Shown here: positions 34,603 to 48,511 of the stretch, piece by piece
How positions within the stretch are numbered: position 1 is the stretch's first letter
How the letters are laid out: each line of letters starts with the position of its first letter
DNA from: Phytohabitans rumicis
GTDB lineage: Bacteria > Actinomycetota > Actinomycetes > Mycobacteriales > Micromonosporaceae
Direction of reading: 5' to 3'
DNA: 64,000 bases
Assembly (NCBI RefSeq): GCF_011764445.1
Contig: NZ_BLPG01000001.1
Span: 3,658,001-3,722,000 of the forward strand
Translations under genes and position numbers: made by a program
Notes under the pieces: model-generated
Told to the model about the DNA's origin: nothing
Seen by the model: only the letters and a program-made list of their open reading frames with translations
The model's database searches: none

Positions 34603-34603
34603 A

Positions 34604-34978
34604 TCAGCTCTTCTCCTTCTTCGCGCCGTAGCGGCTGCGCGCCTGCTTACGGTTGCGGACGCCCTGGGTGTCCAGCGAACCGCGGACAATCTTGTAACGC
34701 ACGCCCGGGAGGTCCTTCACCCGGCCGCCGCGCACGAGCACGATCGAGTGCTCCTGCAGGTTGTGGCCAACACCGGGGATGTACGCGGTCACCTCGATCT
34801 GGCTGCTCAGCTTCACACGAGCGACCTTGCGCAGCGCCGAGTTCGGCTTCTTCGGGGTGGTGGTGTACACACGCGTGCACACCCCGCGCCGCTGAGGGCT
34901 CCCCTTCAGCGCCGGGGTCTTGGTCTTGCTCGTCTTGGCCTGCCGGCCCTTGCGGACCAGCTGCTGGATCGTGGGCAC
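34604..34978 (-). CDS. rpsL: 30S ribosomal protein S12
   Basis: S12 monitors decoding at the A site. Starting at GTG 34978, the 124-residue protein is [13 protein letters not shown] to [12 protein letters not shown]. The loops [12 protein letters not shown] and [13 protein letters not shown] keep the lysines that are changed in streptomycin-resistant mutants, so the allele looks drug-sensitive. It is the first gene of the str operon, with a good promoter about 220 nt upstream. Confidence 0.97.
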   Translation of the reverse strand: MPTIQQLVRKGRQAKTSKTKTPALKGSPQRRGVCTRVYTTTPKKPNSALRKVARVKLSSQIEVTAYIPGVGHNLQEHSIVLVRGGRVKDLPGVRYKIVRGSLDTQGVRNRKQARSRYGAKKEKS

Positions 34979-35196
34979 CGGGTTTCTCCGCTCCCTTGCT
35001 TCTGCGTCTGTGTGCCTTCTGTTGTGTCCCGGGTCAGCCCTCACGGGCGTCTCCGGCACCCGCGGTCGGGCGTGTCGTCCGGCACACGGTTCCGGTGCGC
35101 GCTGGCACGTGCACCAGGTTGTCTCGTTGTCCCCGCTGCGCCGCACCTGAGGGGCGCACGCACGGATTGCCCGGGCAGGCCCGGGCACGAGGGGAA

Positions 35197-35225
35197 AGAG
35201 TACCCACCGTGAGCGCACAGGTCAA
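35197..35225 (-). promoter_or_regulatory. Promoter of the str operon (rpsL-rpsG-fusA-tuf)
   Basis: On the minus strand TTGACC (35225-35220) and TACTCT (35202-35197) are spaced exactly 17 nt apart. This is a strong match to the housekeeping sigma consensus, leaving a leader of about 210 nt before rpsL. Confidence 0.65.
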
Positions 35226-35340
35226 AACGAGACCCGCTGGCCCACGCTCGGCAACTCCGACCCCAAGTGTAACGCGCCATCCCGCCCCTCCCCACCTCAC
35301 CCCACCCCCACCGCACCGCCCCGCCGCCATCCCGCCCCAC

Positions 35341-35425
35341 CGCGTCGATCAAGGGCAAACGGCCGTGCTTTGATCTCTAAACCACGACCGTTTGCCCTTG
35401 ATCGACGCGGAAATCCTTGATCGGC
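35341..35425. repeat. GATCAAGG palindromic element, copy 2 (orientation B, left outer arm missing)
   Basis: The inner arms GTCGATCAAGGGCAAACGG and their complement flank a CTTTGATCTC loop, which is the reverse complement of the loop in copies 1, 3 and 4. The right outer arm (AAATCCTTGATC) is present. The left outer GATCAAGGACTT is absent, so this copy is truncated on one side. It lies in the 919-bp gene-free gap between rpsL and the membrane-protein genes. Confidence 0.88.
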
Positions 35426-35483
35426 GCACAACAGGGTCGGGCGGGTCGCCAGGCCGGTGGCTCGGCACGCCTGGCCGTGAGTA

Positions 35484-35587
35484 GGGCGCCCCTGTTGGGC
35501 GCCCCGAGCTGAGTGGGGCGCCCCTACTCCCTCCCAGGCGACAGCAGGGGCGCCCCACTCACGCCAAATCGCCCAAGCGGGGCGCCC
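35484..35587. repeat. Cluster of five GGGCGCCC(C) palindromes
   Basis: Five copies of the self-complementary GGGCGCCC core start at about 35484, 35497, 35516, 35548 and 35580, embedded in larger inverted blocks (GAGTAGGGCGCCCC against GGGGCGCCCCTACTC). The 19-nt unit at 35547-35565 recurs with one mismatch at 62878-62896, again near a palindromic element. The cluster fills the space between element copies 2 and 3. No coding frame is supported. Confidence 0.75.
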
Positions 35588-35755
35588 AACTAGCGCGCCG
35601 CCCGCCGTGCCGTCAATCGGGAGCGCCGTGCACCCCACACCGCCTGCTCCATCCGAGCCGCTCCCCACCCCAGCACCACCGCCAGCCCGGAAAGCACCCC
35701 CGCCGAGACCGCGCCCGCCATCCAGCGGCACCCAACCCGGCACGGCCTCCACGCC

Positions 35756-35842
35756 GATCAAGGACTTCTGCGTCGATCAAGGGCAAACGGCCGTGGAAAA
35801 GAGATCAAAGCACGACCGTTTGCCCTTGATCGACGCAGAAGA
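35756..35842. repeat. GATCAAGG palindromic element, copy 3 (orientation A, right outer arm missing)
   Basis: The left outer arm GATCAAGGACTTCTGC and both inner arms (GTCGATCAAGGGCAAACGG and complement) surround a GGAAAAGAGATCAAAGC loop. The right outer arm is replaced by an imperfect GGGGCACGAG-like short-period stretch (35843-35885). It lies about 330 bp from copy 2 and in the opposite orientation. Confidence 0.88.
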
Positions 35843-35897
35843 GGGGCACGAGGGGGCACGAGGGGCAGGAGAGGGCAAGGAGGGGCGCAGGAGAGAG

Positions 35898-36332
35898 CTA
35901 TGAGGCTAGTTGGATGGCTAGGGACGCGGCGAAGCCGATCACGGTGATGGCCAGGCCGGTGGCGCCGCACACGATGCCCGCGATCGCCAGCCCGCGCCCG
36001 GTGAACCGTACCGCCGGCGGTGGGGCCGCTCGGCGGATCTGGCGCAGCCCGAGCATGCCCAGTGCGACCGCCGCCGCCCCGGCCAGCCCGGAGATCAGCG
36101 CGAACGCCCCGGCCACCCAGGCTCCCCAGCCGTCCTGCGCGCCCAGCAGCCCGAAGCACGACACCACCAGCGAGACCAGCACCGACCCGATCCCGGCCAC
36201 GAGCGCCCCCACGGCGAGCCCGGACGTAACCGGCGGGACATTGAGGTGGACGACCGCGAAGGGCGTGCCCGGCACAGGCTCGACCCGCCGAGGCGTCAGC
36301 CACGCCTCACGCGGTGGTGGAGGGACGGTCAC
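35898..36332 (-). CDS. DUF4190-like small membrane protein
   Basis: The 144-residue product has a proline-rich cytosolic N-terminus (VPPPPREAWLTPRR) and three to four hydrophobic segments (about residues 36-64, 70-95 and 110-140), with GLAIAGIVCGATGLAITVIG in the last. This resembles actinobacterial DUF4190 proteins. Its role is unknown. It follows the next small membrane gene by 9 nt, in the same direction, between rpoC and rpsL. Confidence 0.7.
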   Translation of the reverse strand: MTVPPPPREAWLTPRRVEPVPGTPFAVVHLNVPPVTSGLAVGALVAGIGSVLVSLVVSCFGLLGAQDGWGAWVAGAFALISGLAGAAAVALGMLGLRQIRRAAPPPAVRFTGRGLAIAGIVCGATGLAITVIGFAASLAIQLAS

Positions 36333-36341
36333 GTCGCCACG

Positions 36342-36689
36342 CTAGTCGACCGTGGGACCGAAGTCCTGCCCAGTGGGCGCGGTCGCGAAGTCGACGACGC
36401 CGATCACGATCGCGATGACCACCGCGGTGGCGGCCAGCGCGAGGCCCGCCCAGGCGAGCCTTTCACCGCGGCGCAGCCACGCGCTCCCGGTCAGATAACC
36501 ACCCGACGAGTACGCCTCGCGGCGCGCCTGCGTCGCGAGGACGAGCGCGATGCTGGCCGGCACCACGCCGCCCACCAGCGGCCCGGTGAGCAGCGCGACG
36601 AGGCCCAGCGCGAACACCGCACCCGCCTTCGTCGAGCGCACCGGCTCCGGGTCGAGCGGATGGCGCAGTACGGGCGACGTGGTCACCAC
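36342..36689 (-). CDS. Small membrane protein of unknown function
   Basis: The 115-residue protein begins MVTTSPVLRHPLDPEPVRST, then has one long hydrophobic hairpin (about residues 22-54) and a second segment (LALAATAVVIAIVIGVVDF, about 84-102). It looks like a divergent relative of its downstream neighbour. It starts 76 nt after the rpoC stop. I do not recognise a specific family. Confidence 0.65.
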   Translation of the reverse strand: MVTTSPVLRHPLDPEPVRSTKAGAVFALGLVALLTGPLVGGVVPASIALVLATQARREAYSSGGYLTGSAWLRRGERLAWAGLALAATAVVIAIVIGVVDFATAPTGQDFGPTVD

Positions 36690-36765
36690 ACCACCCTACA
36701 AAGCGCGAGGCGCCCCGCACCGGGATCGGTACGGGGCACCTCGAACCAACAACGAACTAACAGAC

Positions 36766-40652
<3,887 letters not shown>

Positions 40653-40726
40653 TTTATGTCCCTCGAGTCGTGTCGTATCTCTTGCCAGCTGATGGGTGGG
40701 TCAGCGGGGGCCGCCGACCCACCACC

Positions 40727-43700
40727 TCACACTTCCTCGACGCTGCTTGGCTCACGCCGAGACAGGTCGATGCCCAACTCCTCCGCAGCCCGGAAGACCT
40801 CGTCGTCCGTCTCGCGCATCTCCAGAGCCACGCCGTCGCTGGAGAGCACCTCGACGTTGAGGCACAGCGACTGCAGCTCCTTGAGAAGCACCTTGAACGA
40901 CTCGGGGATGCCAGGCTCGGGGATGTTTTCGCCCTTGACGATGGCCTCGTAGACCTTCACGCGGCCGAGCACGTCGTCGGACTTGATCGTCAGCAGCTCC
41001 TGCAGCGCGTACGCGGCTCCGTACGCCTGCATCGCCCAGCACTCCATCTCACCGAAGCGCTGGCCACCGAACTGCGCCTTACCACCCAGCGGCTGCTGCG
41101 TGATCATCGAGTACGGCCCGGTCGAGCGTGCGTGGATCTTGTCGTCGACCAGGTGGTTGAGCTTCAGGATGTAGATGTAGCCGACCGCGATCGGGTCCGG
41201 CAGCGGCTCACCGGAGCGGCCGTCGAACAGCTGGGCCTTGCCCGAGCCGCCGACGAGCTGGACGCCGTCGCGGTTGGGCAGGGAGCTGGCCAGCAGGCCG
41301 GTGATCTCGGCCTCCTTGGCGCCGTCGAAGACCGGCGTCGCCACGTTGGTGTCCGGCACCGACTCTTCGGCGCCGATCGCCTTGAGCGCCCGCTTCCAGT
41401 CCGCGTCCTCGCCGTCGATCTTCCAACCGGTCTTGGCCACCCACCCGAGGTGGGTCTCCAGGACCTGGCCGATGTTCATCCGGCTCGGCACACCCAGCGG
41501 GTTGAGCACGATGTCGACCGGCGTGCCGTCCTCCAGGAACGGCATGTCCTCGACCGGCAGGATCTTGGAGATGACGCCCTTGTTGCCGTGACGACCGGCG
41601 AGCTTGTCACCGTCCTGGATCTTGCGCTTCTGGGCCACGTAGACCCGGACCAGCTCGTTGACGCCCGGGGGCAGCTCGTCGCCGTCCTCGCGGGAGAACG
41701 TCCGTACGCCGATGACCGTGCCGGTCTCGCCGTGCGGCACCTTCAGCGAGGTGTCGCGGACCTCGCGCGCCTTCTCGCCGAAGATCGCGCGAAGCAGCCG
41801 CTCCTCCGGGGTCAGCTCGGTCTCGCCCTTGGGCGTGACCTTGCCGACCAGGATGTCGCCGGGGACGACCTCCGCACCGATCCGGATGATGCCGCGCTCG
41901 TCGAGGTCGGCGAGCATTTCCTCGCTGACGTTCGGGATGTCGCGGGTGATCTCCTCCGGACCGAGCTTGGTGTCGCGGGCGTCGACCTCGTGCTCCTCGA
42001 TGTGGATCGAGGTGAGCACGTCCTGCTGCACGAGGCGCTGCGACAGGATGATCGCGTCCTCGTAGTTGTGGCCCTCCCACGGCATGAACGCGACGAGCAG
42101 GTTACGCCCGAGCGCCATCTCGCCCTCGTCGGTGCAGGGACCGTCGGCGATGACCTGGCCGGCCTCGATGCGGTCGCCCTCGAAGACGACCGGCTTCTGG
42201 TTGACGCAGGAGCCGGCGTTGGAGCGGCGGAACTTGTGCAGCAGGTAGGTGCGGCGGTGGCCGTCGTCCTGGTGCACCGTTACGTAGTCGGCGCACAGGT
42301 CCTCGACCACACCACCGAACTCGGCGACGACGACGTCACCGGCGTCGACGGCGGCCCGGTACTCCATGCCCGTGCCAACCAGCGGCGACTCGGCCTTGAC
42401 CAGCGGCACCGCCTGGCGCTGCATGTTGGCGCCCATCAGGGCCCGGTTGGCGTCGTCGTGCTCGAGGAACGGGATCATGGCGGTCGCGACCGACACCATC
42501 TGGCGCGGCGAGACGTCCATGTAGTCCACCGCGGCCGGCGTGACGTAGTCGACCTCGCCGCCCTTCCGGCGGACCAGGACCCGGTCCTCGGCGAACGTGC
42601 CATCCGACTTCAGCGGCGCGTTGGCCTGGGCCTTGACGAACCGGTCCTCTTCGTCCGCCGTCAGGTAGTCGATCTGGTCGGTGACCCGGCCATTGTCGAC
42701 CTTCCGGTACGGCGTCTCGATGAACCCGAACGGGTTGACCCGCCCGAACGTGGACAGCGCGCCGATCAGGCCGATGTTGGGGCCTTCCGGCGTCTCGATC
42801 GGGCACATCCGGCCGTAGTGGGACGGGTGTACGTCACGGACCTCGAAGCCGGCCCGCTCACGGGACAGACCACCGGGGCCCAGCGCGGAGAGGCGCCGGC
42901 GGTGGGTCAGGCCCGCCAGAGGGTTGGTCTGGTCCATGAACTGGGACAGCTGCGACGTACCGAAGAACTCCTTGATCGCCGCCACCACCGGGCGGATGTT
43001 GATCAGGGTCTGCGGCGTGATCGCCTCGACGTCCTGCGTGGTCATCCGCTCGCGGACGACGCGCTCCATGCGGGACAGGCCGACCCGAACCTGGTTCTGG
43101 ATCAGCTCGCCGACGGTGCGCAGGCGACGGTTGCCGAAGTGGTCGATGTCATCGGCCTCGTAGCCATCCTCGCCCGCGTGCAGGCGGGCAAGGTACTCGA
43201 CCGTGGCAACGATGTCCTCGACGGTCAGCGTCCCCGTGGTGATCGGGATGGCGACCTCGAGCTTCTTGTTGAACTTGTAACGACCGACCTTGGCGACGTC
43301 GTACCGCTTCGGGTTGAAGAAGAGGTTGTCGAGCAGGGTCTGGGCGTTCTCCCGCGTCGGCGGCTCCCCAGGGCGCAGCTTGCGGTAGATGTCCAACAGC
43401 GCCTCGTCCTGGCCGGCGATGTGGTCCTTCTCCAAGGTGGTCATCATCAGCTCGGACCAGCCGAACCGCTCGCGGATCTGCTCGTTGGTCCAGCCGATCG
43501 CCTTGAGCAGGACGGTGACGGCCTGGCGGCGCTTGCGGTCGATACGGACACCGACGGTGTCGCGCTTGTCGATGTCGAACTCCAGCCAGGCACCCCGGCT
43601 CGGGATGACCTTGACGCTGGACAGGTCGCGGTCGGACGTCTTGTCCGGCTGCTTGTCGAAGTAGACGCCCGGGGAGCGGACGAGCTGGCTGACCACGACG

Positions 43701-44158
43701 CGCTCGGTCCCGTTGATGATGAACGTGCCCTTGGGCGTCATCATCGGGAAGTCACCCATGAACACCGTCTGGCTCTTGATCTCGCCAGTGGTGTTGTTGG
43801 TGAACTCCGCGGTGACGAAGAGCGGAGCGCAGTAGGTCAGGTCCTTCTCCTTGCACTCCTCGATCGAGGCTTTGACCTCGTCGAAGCGCGGTGCGGAGAA
43901 GGAAAGGGACATGGTGCCCGAGAAGTCCTCAATTGGACTAATCTCGTCGAGGATCTCCGCGAGACCTGAGCGGGCGTGCGGGTCATCAGCCGACCGGCCC
44001 TGCCAGGCCTCGTTGCCCACCAGCCAGTCGAACGACTCGGTCTGGATGGCAAGGAGGTTGGGGACCTCAAGATGTTCGGTGATCCTGCCGAATGAAATCC
44101 GGCGGGGAGCGAAAGCGCTCGACGTACGACTGGTCTTCGCAGGGCGGGAAGCTGCCAA
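40727..44158 (-). CDS. rpoB: RNA polymerase beta subunit
   Basis: Beta forms the other half of the catalytic centre. Start TTG 44158 is preferred to the longer frame because GGAAGGA lies 6 nt upstream and the protein then begins [16 protein letters not shown], giving 1143 residues. The rifampicin pocket reads [18 protein letters not shown] then RRRLSAL, with the D, H and S found in drug-sensitive enzymes. The gene is intact, unlike rpoC. It lies 479 nt downstream of rplL, with its own promoter in that gap. Confidence 0.97.
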   Translation of the reverse strand: MAASRPAKTSRTSSAFAPRRISFGRITEHLEVPNLLAIQTESFDWLVGNEAWQGRSADDPHARSGLAEILDEISPIEDFSGTMSLSFSAPRFDEVKASIEECKEKDLTYCAPLFVTAEFTNNTTGEIKSQTVFMGDFPMMTPKGTFIINGTERVVVSQLVRSPGVYFDKQPDKTSDRDLSSVKVIPSRGAWLEFDIDKRDTVGVRIDRKRRQAVTVLLKAIGWTNEQIRERFGWSELMMTTLEKDHIAGQDEALLDIYRKLRPGEPPTRENAQTLLDNLFFNPKRYDVAKVGRYKFNKKLEVAIPITTGTLTVEDIVATVEYLARLHAGEDGYEADDIDHFGNRRLRTVGELIQNQVRVGLSRMERVVRERMTTQDVEAITPQTLINIRPVVAAIKEFFGTSQLSQFMDQTNPLAGLTHRRRLSALGPGGLSRERAGFEVRDVHPSHYGRMCPIETPEGPNIGLIGALSTFGRVNPFGFIETPYRKVDNGRVTDQIDYLTADEEDRFVKAQANAPLKSDGTFAEDRVLVRRKGGEVDYVTPAAVDYMDVSPRQMVSVATAMIPFLEHDDANRALMGANMQRQAVPLVKAESPLVGTGMEYRAAVDAGDVVVAEFGGVVEDLCADYVTVHQDDGHRRTYLLHKFRRSNAGSCVNQKPVVFEGDRIEAGQVIADGPCTDEGEMALGRNLLVAFMPWEGHNYEDAIILSQRLVQQDVLTSIHIEEHEVDARDTKLGPEEITRDIPNVSEEMLADLDERGIIRIGAEVVPGDILVGKVTPKGETELTPEERLLRAIFGEKAREVRDTSLKVPHGETGTVIGVRTFSREDGDELPPGVNELVRVYVAQKRKIQDGDKLAGRHGNKGVISKILPVEDMPFLEDGTPVDIVLNPLGVPSRMNIGQVLETHLGWVAKTGWKIDGEDADWKRALKAIGAEESVPDTNVATPVFDGAKEAEITGLLASSLPNRDGVQLVGGSGKAQLFDGRSGEPLPDPIAVGYIYILKLNHLVDDKIHARSTGPYSMITQQPLGGKAQFGGQRFGEMECWAMQAYGAAYALQELLTIKSDDVLGRVKVYEAIVKGENIPEPGIPESFKVLLKELQSLCLNVEVLSSDGVALEMRETDDEVFRAAEELGIDLSRREPSSVEEV

Positions 44159-44285
44159 GATGCGTCCTTCCGAGGACCGGTGCTGCAAAACGGCCGTTGC
44201 GCGCGCACCCCGACTGGACCCGATCCGGACGGCCAGTTTCGGACATTCCGGGCAGGGCTAAAGTCGGAAGGCAGCGCAAACTAGC

Positions 44286-44314
44286 AGTGTAGCCGAACGG
44301 CTAACCGCTGTCCA
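44286..44314 (-). promoter_or_regulatory. Promoter of rpoBC
   Basis: On the minus strand TGGACA (44314-44309) and TACACT (44291-44286) are separated by 17 nt, a close match to the housekeeping consensus. It lies about 130 nt upstream of the rpoB TTG. The rest of the 479-bp gap (44315-44595) shows no supported gene. Confidence 0.7.
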
Positions 44315-44595
44315 GCCCACCACGGCAGCGCGCGGCGGAACGTGCTTCATGGCGCCTCACGGCGCCTCCAGCCCGCTCAGAACGCGGCGCGCAACCCCGG
44401 TGCCGACCCGATCCGGAGCATTGCGATCACGCAATCCCTGCGATCTCCCAAAACTCCAGCCCCAGCCGGTGGCCGTTGCAAGCGCGGAAGGACTTGCTGA
44501 TGTCAGCGTGCCTGCCAGCAAACGCTGCGTCAAGGGTTCTGCCGCGGGTCGGACTCGCGTGATCGCCGCCACGTCCGAATTTTGGGCAGAAATGA

Positions 44596-44624
44596 CGAAG
44601 AGGCCCCCATAGGGAGCCTCTTCG
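44596..44624 (-). terminator. Hairpin between rplL and rpoB
   Basis: CGAAGAGGC (44596-44604) and GCCTCTTCG (44616-44624) form a perfect 9-bp stem with further pairing of CCC with GGG inside. It lies 14 nt beyond the rplL stop codon. Its position matches the attenuator that reduces read-through from rplJL into rpoBC in other bacteria. Confidence 0.7.
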
Positions 44625-44637
44625 CAACGCGCTGAAT

Positions 44638-45021
44638 TTACTTGAGAGTAACCTTCGCGCCCTCGGCCTCGAGCTTGGCCTTGGCCTTCTCGGCGCTCTC
44701 CTTGTTCACCTTCTCCAGGATGGCCTTCGGCGCGGCCTCGACCACGTCCTTGGCCTCCTTGAGGCCCAGGCCGGTCAGCTCGCGCACGACCTTGATGACC
44801 TGGATCTTCTTGCCGCCGTCGCCCTCGAGAATGACGTCGAACTCGTCCTGCTCCTCCTCGACCGGCGCCGCGGCGGCGGCCGGGCCGGCGGCCGCGATGG
44901 CGACCGGTGCGGCGGCCTGAACGTCGAACGTGTCCTCGAACTGCTTCACGAAGTCCGAGAGCTCGATCAGCGTCATCTCCTTGAACGCGTCGAGCAGCTC
45001 GTCGGTGCTGAGCTTCGCCAT
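44638..45021 (-). CDS. rplL: 50S ribosomal protein L7/L12
   Basis: L7/L12 is the stalk protein that recruits translation GTPases. The 127-residue product has an N-terminal dimerisation domain ([20 protein letters not shown]), an Ala/Pro/Glu hinge and the C-terminal factor-binding domain ([32 protein letters not shown]). It follows rplJ by 44 nt. Confidence 0.97.
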   Translation of the reverse strand: MAKLSTDELLDAFKEMTLIELSDFVKQFEDTFDVQAAAPVAIAAAGPAAAAAPVEEEQDEFDVILEGDGGKKIQVIKVVRELTGLGLKEAKDVVEAAPKAILEKVNKESAEKAKAKLEAEGAKVTLK

Positions 45022-45065
45022 GGTGTCTGGCGTCCTTCCTTAGTTGTTTGCGTCGCGGCCGCGAA

Positions 45066-45605
45066 TCAGGCGGCCTGTTCCTTTTCGCGCTTGTCCTGCA
45101 GAGCAGCCGCCAGACGGGCGGTCTTGGTCAGCGGAGCCTGGAACACGGCCGCGGCCTTGCTCAGGTTCGCCTTCATGGCGCCGGCCAGCTTGGCCAGCAG
45201 CACCTCACGGGACTCGAGGTCGGCGAGCTTGCTGACCTCGGTAGCCGAGATCGCCTTGCCCTCGAACACGCCGCCCTTGATGACCAGAGCCGGGTTGGCC
45301 TTCGCGAACTCACGCAGGCCCTTCGCCGCCTCCACGACATCGCCGGAGACGAAGGTGAGCGCGGTAGGACCGGAGAACAGCTCGTCGAGGCCGCTGATGC
45401 CCGCCTCCGTCGCGGCGCGCTTGGCCAGCGTGTTCTTCGCGACCGAGTACGTCGCGGTCTGGCCCAGCGAGCGCCGCAGCTGGGTGAGCTGCGCGACCGT
45501 CAGGCCGCGGTACTCGGTCAGCACGGTCGCCTCCGCGTTGCGGAAGTGCTCGGTGAGCTCGGCGACGGCGGTGGCTTTGTCGGCTCGAACCGGCTTGTCC
45601 GCCAT
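45066..45605 (-). CDS. rplJ: 50S ribosomal protein L10
   Basis: L10 anchors L7/L12 dimers to the ribosome and represses its own mRNA. Start ATG 45605 has GAGGAGGG just upstream, giving 179 residues: [34 protein letters not shown], and a C-terminal helix that binds L7/L12. It is preceded by a leader of about 200 nt with features of the L10 autoregulatory RNA. Confidence 0.96.
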   Translation of the reverse strand: MADKPVRADKATAVAELTEHFRNAEATVLTEYRGLTVAQLTQLRRSLGQTATYSVAKNTLAKRAATEAGISGLDELFSGPTALTFVSGDVVEAAKGLREFAKANPALVIKGGVFEGKAISATEVSKLADLESREVLLAKLAGAMKANLSKAAAVFQAPLTKTARLAAALQDKREKEQAA

Positions 45606-45699
45606 GTCCCTCCTCTCTCGTTGCGCCAGGCTGGTGGTCCAAGGCCCGGCAACGAGAAACGCCCCGGCGCAGGGGCGCACGGGGCGGGACACGGAGCGT

Positions 45700-45795
45700 C
45701 ACGCTTGTACACCGCCCTGCGCGGGATGCCCGTCGAAGCGGGACCTTCGACCGCGCCGGAGCGCGGTAACCAGCGGTCTTCGGGTGGTACTTCGC
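45700..45795 (-). promoter_or_regulatory. Probable L10 leader RNA (autoregulatory)
   Basis: The transcript upstream of rplJ contains CCGAAGACCGCTGGTTACCG, then GAAGGTCCCGCTTCGAC and CCCGCGCAGGGCGGTGTAC. These resemble the kink-turn motif bound by L10 in the rplJL leaders of other bacteria. The boundaries are approximate, and a covariance search would be needed to confirm the fold. Confidence 0.55.
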
Positions 45796-45800
45796 CGGCA

Positions 45801-45829
45801 AGGGTACGCGGTTTCGCGCCCCCCACCAA
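45801..45829 (-). promoter_or_regulatory. Candidate rplJL promoter
   Basis: On the minus strand TTGGTG (45829-45824) and TACCCT (45806-45801) are 17 nt apart, between the rplA terminator palindrome and the L10 leader. The -10 box is good and the -35 box moderate. Confidence 0.5.
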
Positions 45830-45831
45830 AT

Positions 45832-45871
45832 CCGTGATCAGGACGTCCCTGAGGGGACGCCCTGATCACGG
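45832..45871. terminator. Palindrome after rplA (CCGTGATCAGG arms)
   Basis: Arms of about 18 nt beginning CCGTGATCAGG pair around a 3-nt loop with two mismatches, 10 nt beyond the rplA stop. It probably ends the secE-nusG-rplK-rplA transcript. Its GATCAGGACGTCC core resembles the GATCAAGGCGTCC of the rplQ terminator. Confidence 0.7.
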
Positions 45872-45880
45872 TGGAGAGCC

Positions 45881-46593
45881 TTAGGCGTCGGCAACCTCGA
45901 CGAGGTTCTTGGTCACGTTCGGGTCGATCGGCACACCGGGGCCCATCGTCGTGGTGACGGTGACCTTCTTCAGGTACTTGCCCTTGGCGGCAGAGGGCTT
46001 GGCGCGCAGGATCTCGTCGAGCACGGCCGCGTAGTTCTCGATCAGCTTGTCCTCCGCGAAGGAGGCTTTGCCGATGATCAGGTGCAGGTTCGAGTGCTTG
46101 TCCACCCGGAAGGTGATCTTTCCACCCTTGATGTCGGCCACGGCCTTGGTGACGTCCATGGTCACCGTGCCGGTCTTGGGTTCGGCATGAGACCGCGCGG
46201 GCCCAGGATCCGCGCGATCCGGCCGATCTTGGCCATCTGGTCCGGCGTGGCGATCGCCGCGTCGAAGTCCAGCCAACCCTCCTGGATGCGAGCGACCAGC
46301 TCGTCGGTGCCCACCTCGTCCGCGCCGGCGGCGACGGCCTCCTCGGCCTTGGCGCCGGCCGCGAAGACGATCACGCGGGCGGTCTTGCCCGTGCCGTGCG
46401 GCAGGTTGACCGTGCCGCGGACCATCTGGTCGGCCTTACGGGGGTCGACGCCGAGGCGCATAGCGACCTCGACCGTTGCGTCGAACTTGACGGTGCTGGT
46501 CTCCTTGGCGAGCTTGATCGCCTCGGCGGGGGTGTAGAGCTTCGAGCGGTCGATCAGCTCGATCGACTTGCGGTAGTTCTTGCTGTGCGGCAT
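45881..46593 (-). CDS. rplA: 50S ribosomal protein L1, frameshifted
   Basis: L1 forms the mobile stalk near the E site. The first frame ([20 protein letters not shown] to [13 protein letters not shown]) fails where [19 protein letters not shown] should follow. That sequence is present in the adjacent frame and ends [12 protein letters not shown] at 45881. One missing base in the GGG at 46178-46180 (+ strand) gives a 237-residue L1. It follows rplK by 58 nt. Real loss of function is unlikely given the intact surroundings. Confidence 0.94.
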
Positions 46594-46651
46594 TTCTGCG
46601 TTTCTCCTGTGGTCAATGGCGGGCCCGAGCGGACCCTCCCACGTACAGCGG

Positions 46652-47083
46652 TCAGTCCTTGACGGTGATGCCCATGGAGCGGGCGGTGCCGGCGATGATC
46701 TTCTCGGCCTGGTCGATGTCGTTGGCGTTCAGGTCCGACATCTTCTTCTCGGCGATCTCGCGCAGCTGGGCGCGGGTGACCGAGCCAACCTTCTCGGTGT
46801 GCGGCGTGCCGGAACCCTTCGGCACGCCGGCGGCCTTGATCAGCAGCCGGGCGGCGGGCGGGGTCTTCAGCACGAACGTGAAGGACCGGTCCTCGTACAC
46901 GCTGATCTCAGCCGGGACGATGTCGCCCCGCTGCGACTCGGTCTGCGCGTTGTACGACTTGCAGAACTCCATGATGTTGACGCCGTGCTGGCCCAGCGCG
47001 GGGCCGACCGGCGGTGCCGGGGTCGCCTGACCCGCCGGCAACTGCAGCGTGAACGTCTTGACGAGTTTCTTCTTCGGAGGCAT
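46652..47083 (-). CDS. rplK: 50S ribosomal protein L11
   Basis: L11 lies at the base of the GTPase centre, where thiostrepton binds and RelA is activated. Start ATG 47083 ([20 protein letters not shown]) gives 143 residues, with [19 protein letters not shown] in the N-terminal domain. It lies about 140 nt after nusG. Confidence 0.97.
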   Translation of the reverse strand: MPPKKKLVKTFTLQLPAGQATPAPPVGPALGQHGVNIMEFCKSYNAQTESQRGDIVPAEISVYEDRSFTFVLKTPPAARLLIKAAGVPKGSGTPHTEKVGSVTRAQLREIAEKKMSDLNANDIDQAEKIIAGTARSMGITVKD

Positions 47084-47220
47084 GGCTCTTCCTGGGCGTG
47101 TGGTGACGTGTTGTTGAGATCCTCGCCGACCTTCGGTCGGCTCAGGCAGACTCACGGCCATCGACGCGCGCACGGTCAAGCGCGGCCGACAGGCCGACGG
47201 TCAAGCGTAACGCAGACCGA

Positions 47221-47916
47221 TTAGATCTTGGCGACCTGGTTGAAGTTGAGCTCGACCGGGGTTTCCCGCCCGAAGATCGACACCAGCACCTTGAGCTTCT
47301 GCTGATCGGCGTTGATCTCGCTGATCGTCGCCGGCAGCGACGCGAACGCCCCGTCGGTGACGGTGACCGAGTCGCCCACCTCGAAGTCGAGCACCTTGAC
47401 CTCGGGCTTGGCCTTCTTCTGCTCGGTCTCGACCGCGGGCGCCAGCCACTTGAGCACCTCGTCGAGCGACAGCGGCGCGGGGCGGTCGGCACGGTCGGTC
47501 GCGCCCACGAAGCCGGTGACCCCGGGGGTGTTGCGCACGCAGGAGTACGACTCCGGGGTCAGCTCCATCCGGACCAGGATGTAGCCGGGAAAGACCTTGT
47601 TCTGCACCTGGAGGCGCTTGCCGTTCTTGACCTCGACCTCTTCGCGGGTCGGCACCTCGACCTGGAAGATGTACTCCTCCATGTCGAGGCTCGTGATCCG
47701 GGTCTCGAGGTTGGTCTTGACCTTGTTCTCGTAGCCGGCGTACGAGTGCACCACGTACCAGTCGCCGGGCGCGTAGCGCAGCTTCTGCCGCAGCTCGGCG
47801 ACCGGGTCGTAGTCGCTGTCCGGCTCGGCGACCGGCGCGTACTCCGGCTCGCTGGCAGCCGTCGCCACCGCGGACTGCTCGTCGGCGGTCCCAGCGGTCT
47901 CGTCGTACTCAGGCAC
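47221..47916 (-). CDS. nusG: Transcription antitermination factor NusG
   Basis: NusG couples RNA polymerase to the ribosome and modulates pausing. The 231-residue protein has an acidic N-terminal extension of about 45 residues typical of actinobacteria. The NGN domain ([32 protein letters not shown]) and the C-terminal KOW domain ([19 protein letters not shown]) follow. It lies 22 nt after secE. Confidence 0.97.
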   Translation of the reverse strand: MPEYDETAGTADEQSAVATAASEPEYAPVAEPDSDYDPVAELRQKLRYAPGDWYVVHSYAGYENKVKTNLETRITSLDMEEYIFQVEVPTREEVEVKNGKRLQVQNKVFPGYILVRMELTPESYSCVRNTPGVTGFVGATDRADRPAPLSLDEVLKWLAPAVETEQKKAKPEVKVLDFEVGDSVTVTDGAFASLPATISEINADQQKLKVLVSIFGRETPVELNFNQVAKI

Positions 47917-47938
47917 GCTCGCTCACTTCCGTGTGTCT

Positions 47939-48316
47939 TTATTCCTGGTTGCCGAAGACGAACAGCACGCCCTTGGCGAACCCGAAGTCCAGTCCGGCCA
48001 CGATCGCCAGCATGAACGCGACGAACACGACCACGACCGCGGTGTAGGTCAGAAGCTCCTTGCGCGTCGGCCAGATGACCTTACGCAGCTCCGCCACGAC
48101 CTCGCGGACAAACCGCACGAGCCGGCCGAATATGCCCACCCGGCCGGTTTCCTTCTTGGCCTTGGGCTTGTCCGACTCCGCCTTGGGGCGCGCACGAGTG
48201 GCCACGCCGCCGCCCGAAACGGGCTCGTCGTCGGCGTCATCGTCGACAGCGTCGTCGAAGACCTCGTCGAGGTCGTCGTCTGCGGCGTCATCGTCGCGCC
48301 GGTTGCTCTCGGCCAC
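47939..48316 (-). CDS. secE: Preprotein translocase subunit SecE
   Basis: SecE clamps SecY. The 125-residue protein has a long acidic N-terminus (DDDAADDDLDEVFDDA) and the family segment FVREVVAELRKVIWPTRKEL, followed by one membrane helix (VVVVFVAFMLAIVAGLDFGF). The GTG at 48316 is preferred because GGAGGG sits 4 nt upstream. An in-frame GTG at 48343 is possible. It forms the secE-nusG pair downstream of tRNA-Trp. Confidence 0.93.
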   Translation of the reverse strand: MAESNRRDDDAADDDLDEVFDDAVDDDADDEPVSGGGVATRARPKAESDKPKAKKETGRVGIFGRLVRFVREVVAELRKVIWPTRKELLTYTAVVVVFVAFMLAIVAGLDFGFAKGVLFVFGNQE

Positions 48317-48425
48317 TTCGCCCTCCGTGGGGGTGGTTGTCACATCAGCCGCCCAACGGACCCGGGAAGAGCCACGGCCAGCAGAGCCGGCGGGACCCAC
48401 CCCGGGGCCGGTCAGGCCTAAGGCG

Positions 48426-48498
48426 CAGGGGCGACAGGACTCGAACCTGCAACCTGCGGTTTTGGAGACCGCTGCGCTGCCAATTGCGCCACACCCCT
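48426..48498 (-). tRNA. tRNA-Trp (anticodon CCA)
   Basis: A 73-nt cloverleaf is present on the minus strand. The acceptor stem is AGGGGTG/CGCCCCT, the anticodon loop is CTCCAAA with CCA, the T loop is GGTTCGAGTCC, and the discriminator is G. CCA is not encoded. It lies just upstream of secE, the usual actinobacterial place. Confidence 0.96.
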
Positions 48499-48511
48499 GT
48501 GCGGGAAGTCA

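Noticed and set aside
40670-43969. Very long open frame (1099 codons) on the + strand opposite rpoB, and similar ones opposite rpoC (36550-39384) and other core genes
   Set aside because: These are mirror frames produced by high GC3 in the true genes. They have no ribosome site, no recognisable domain and arginine/valine-heavy composition.
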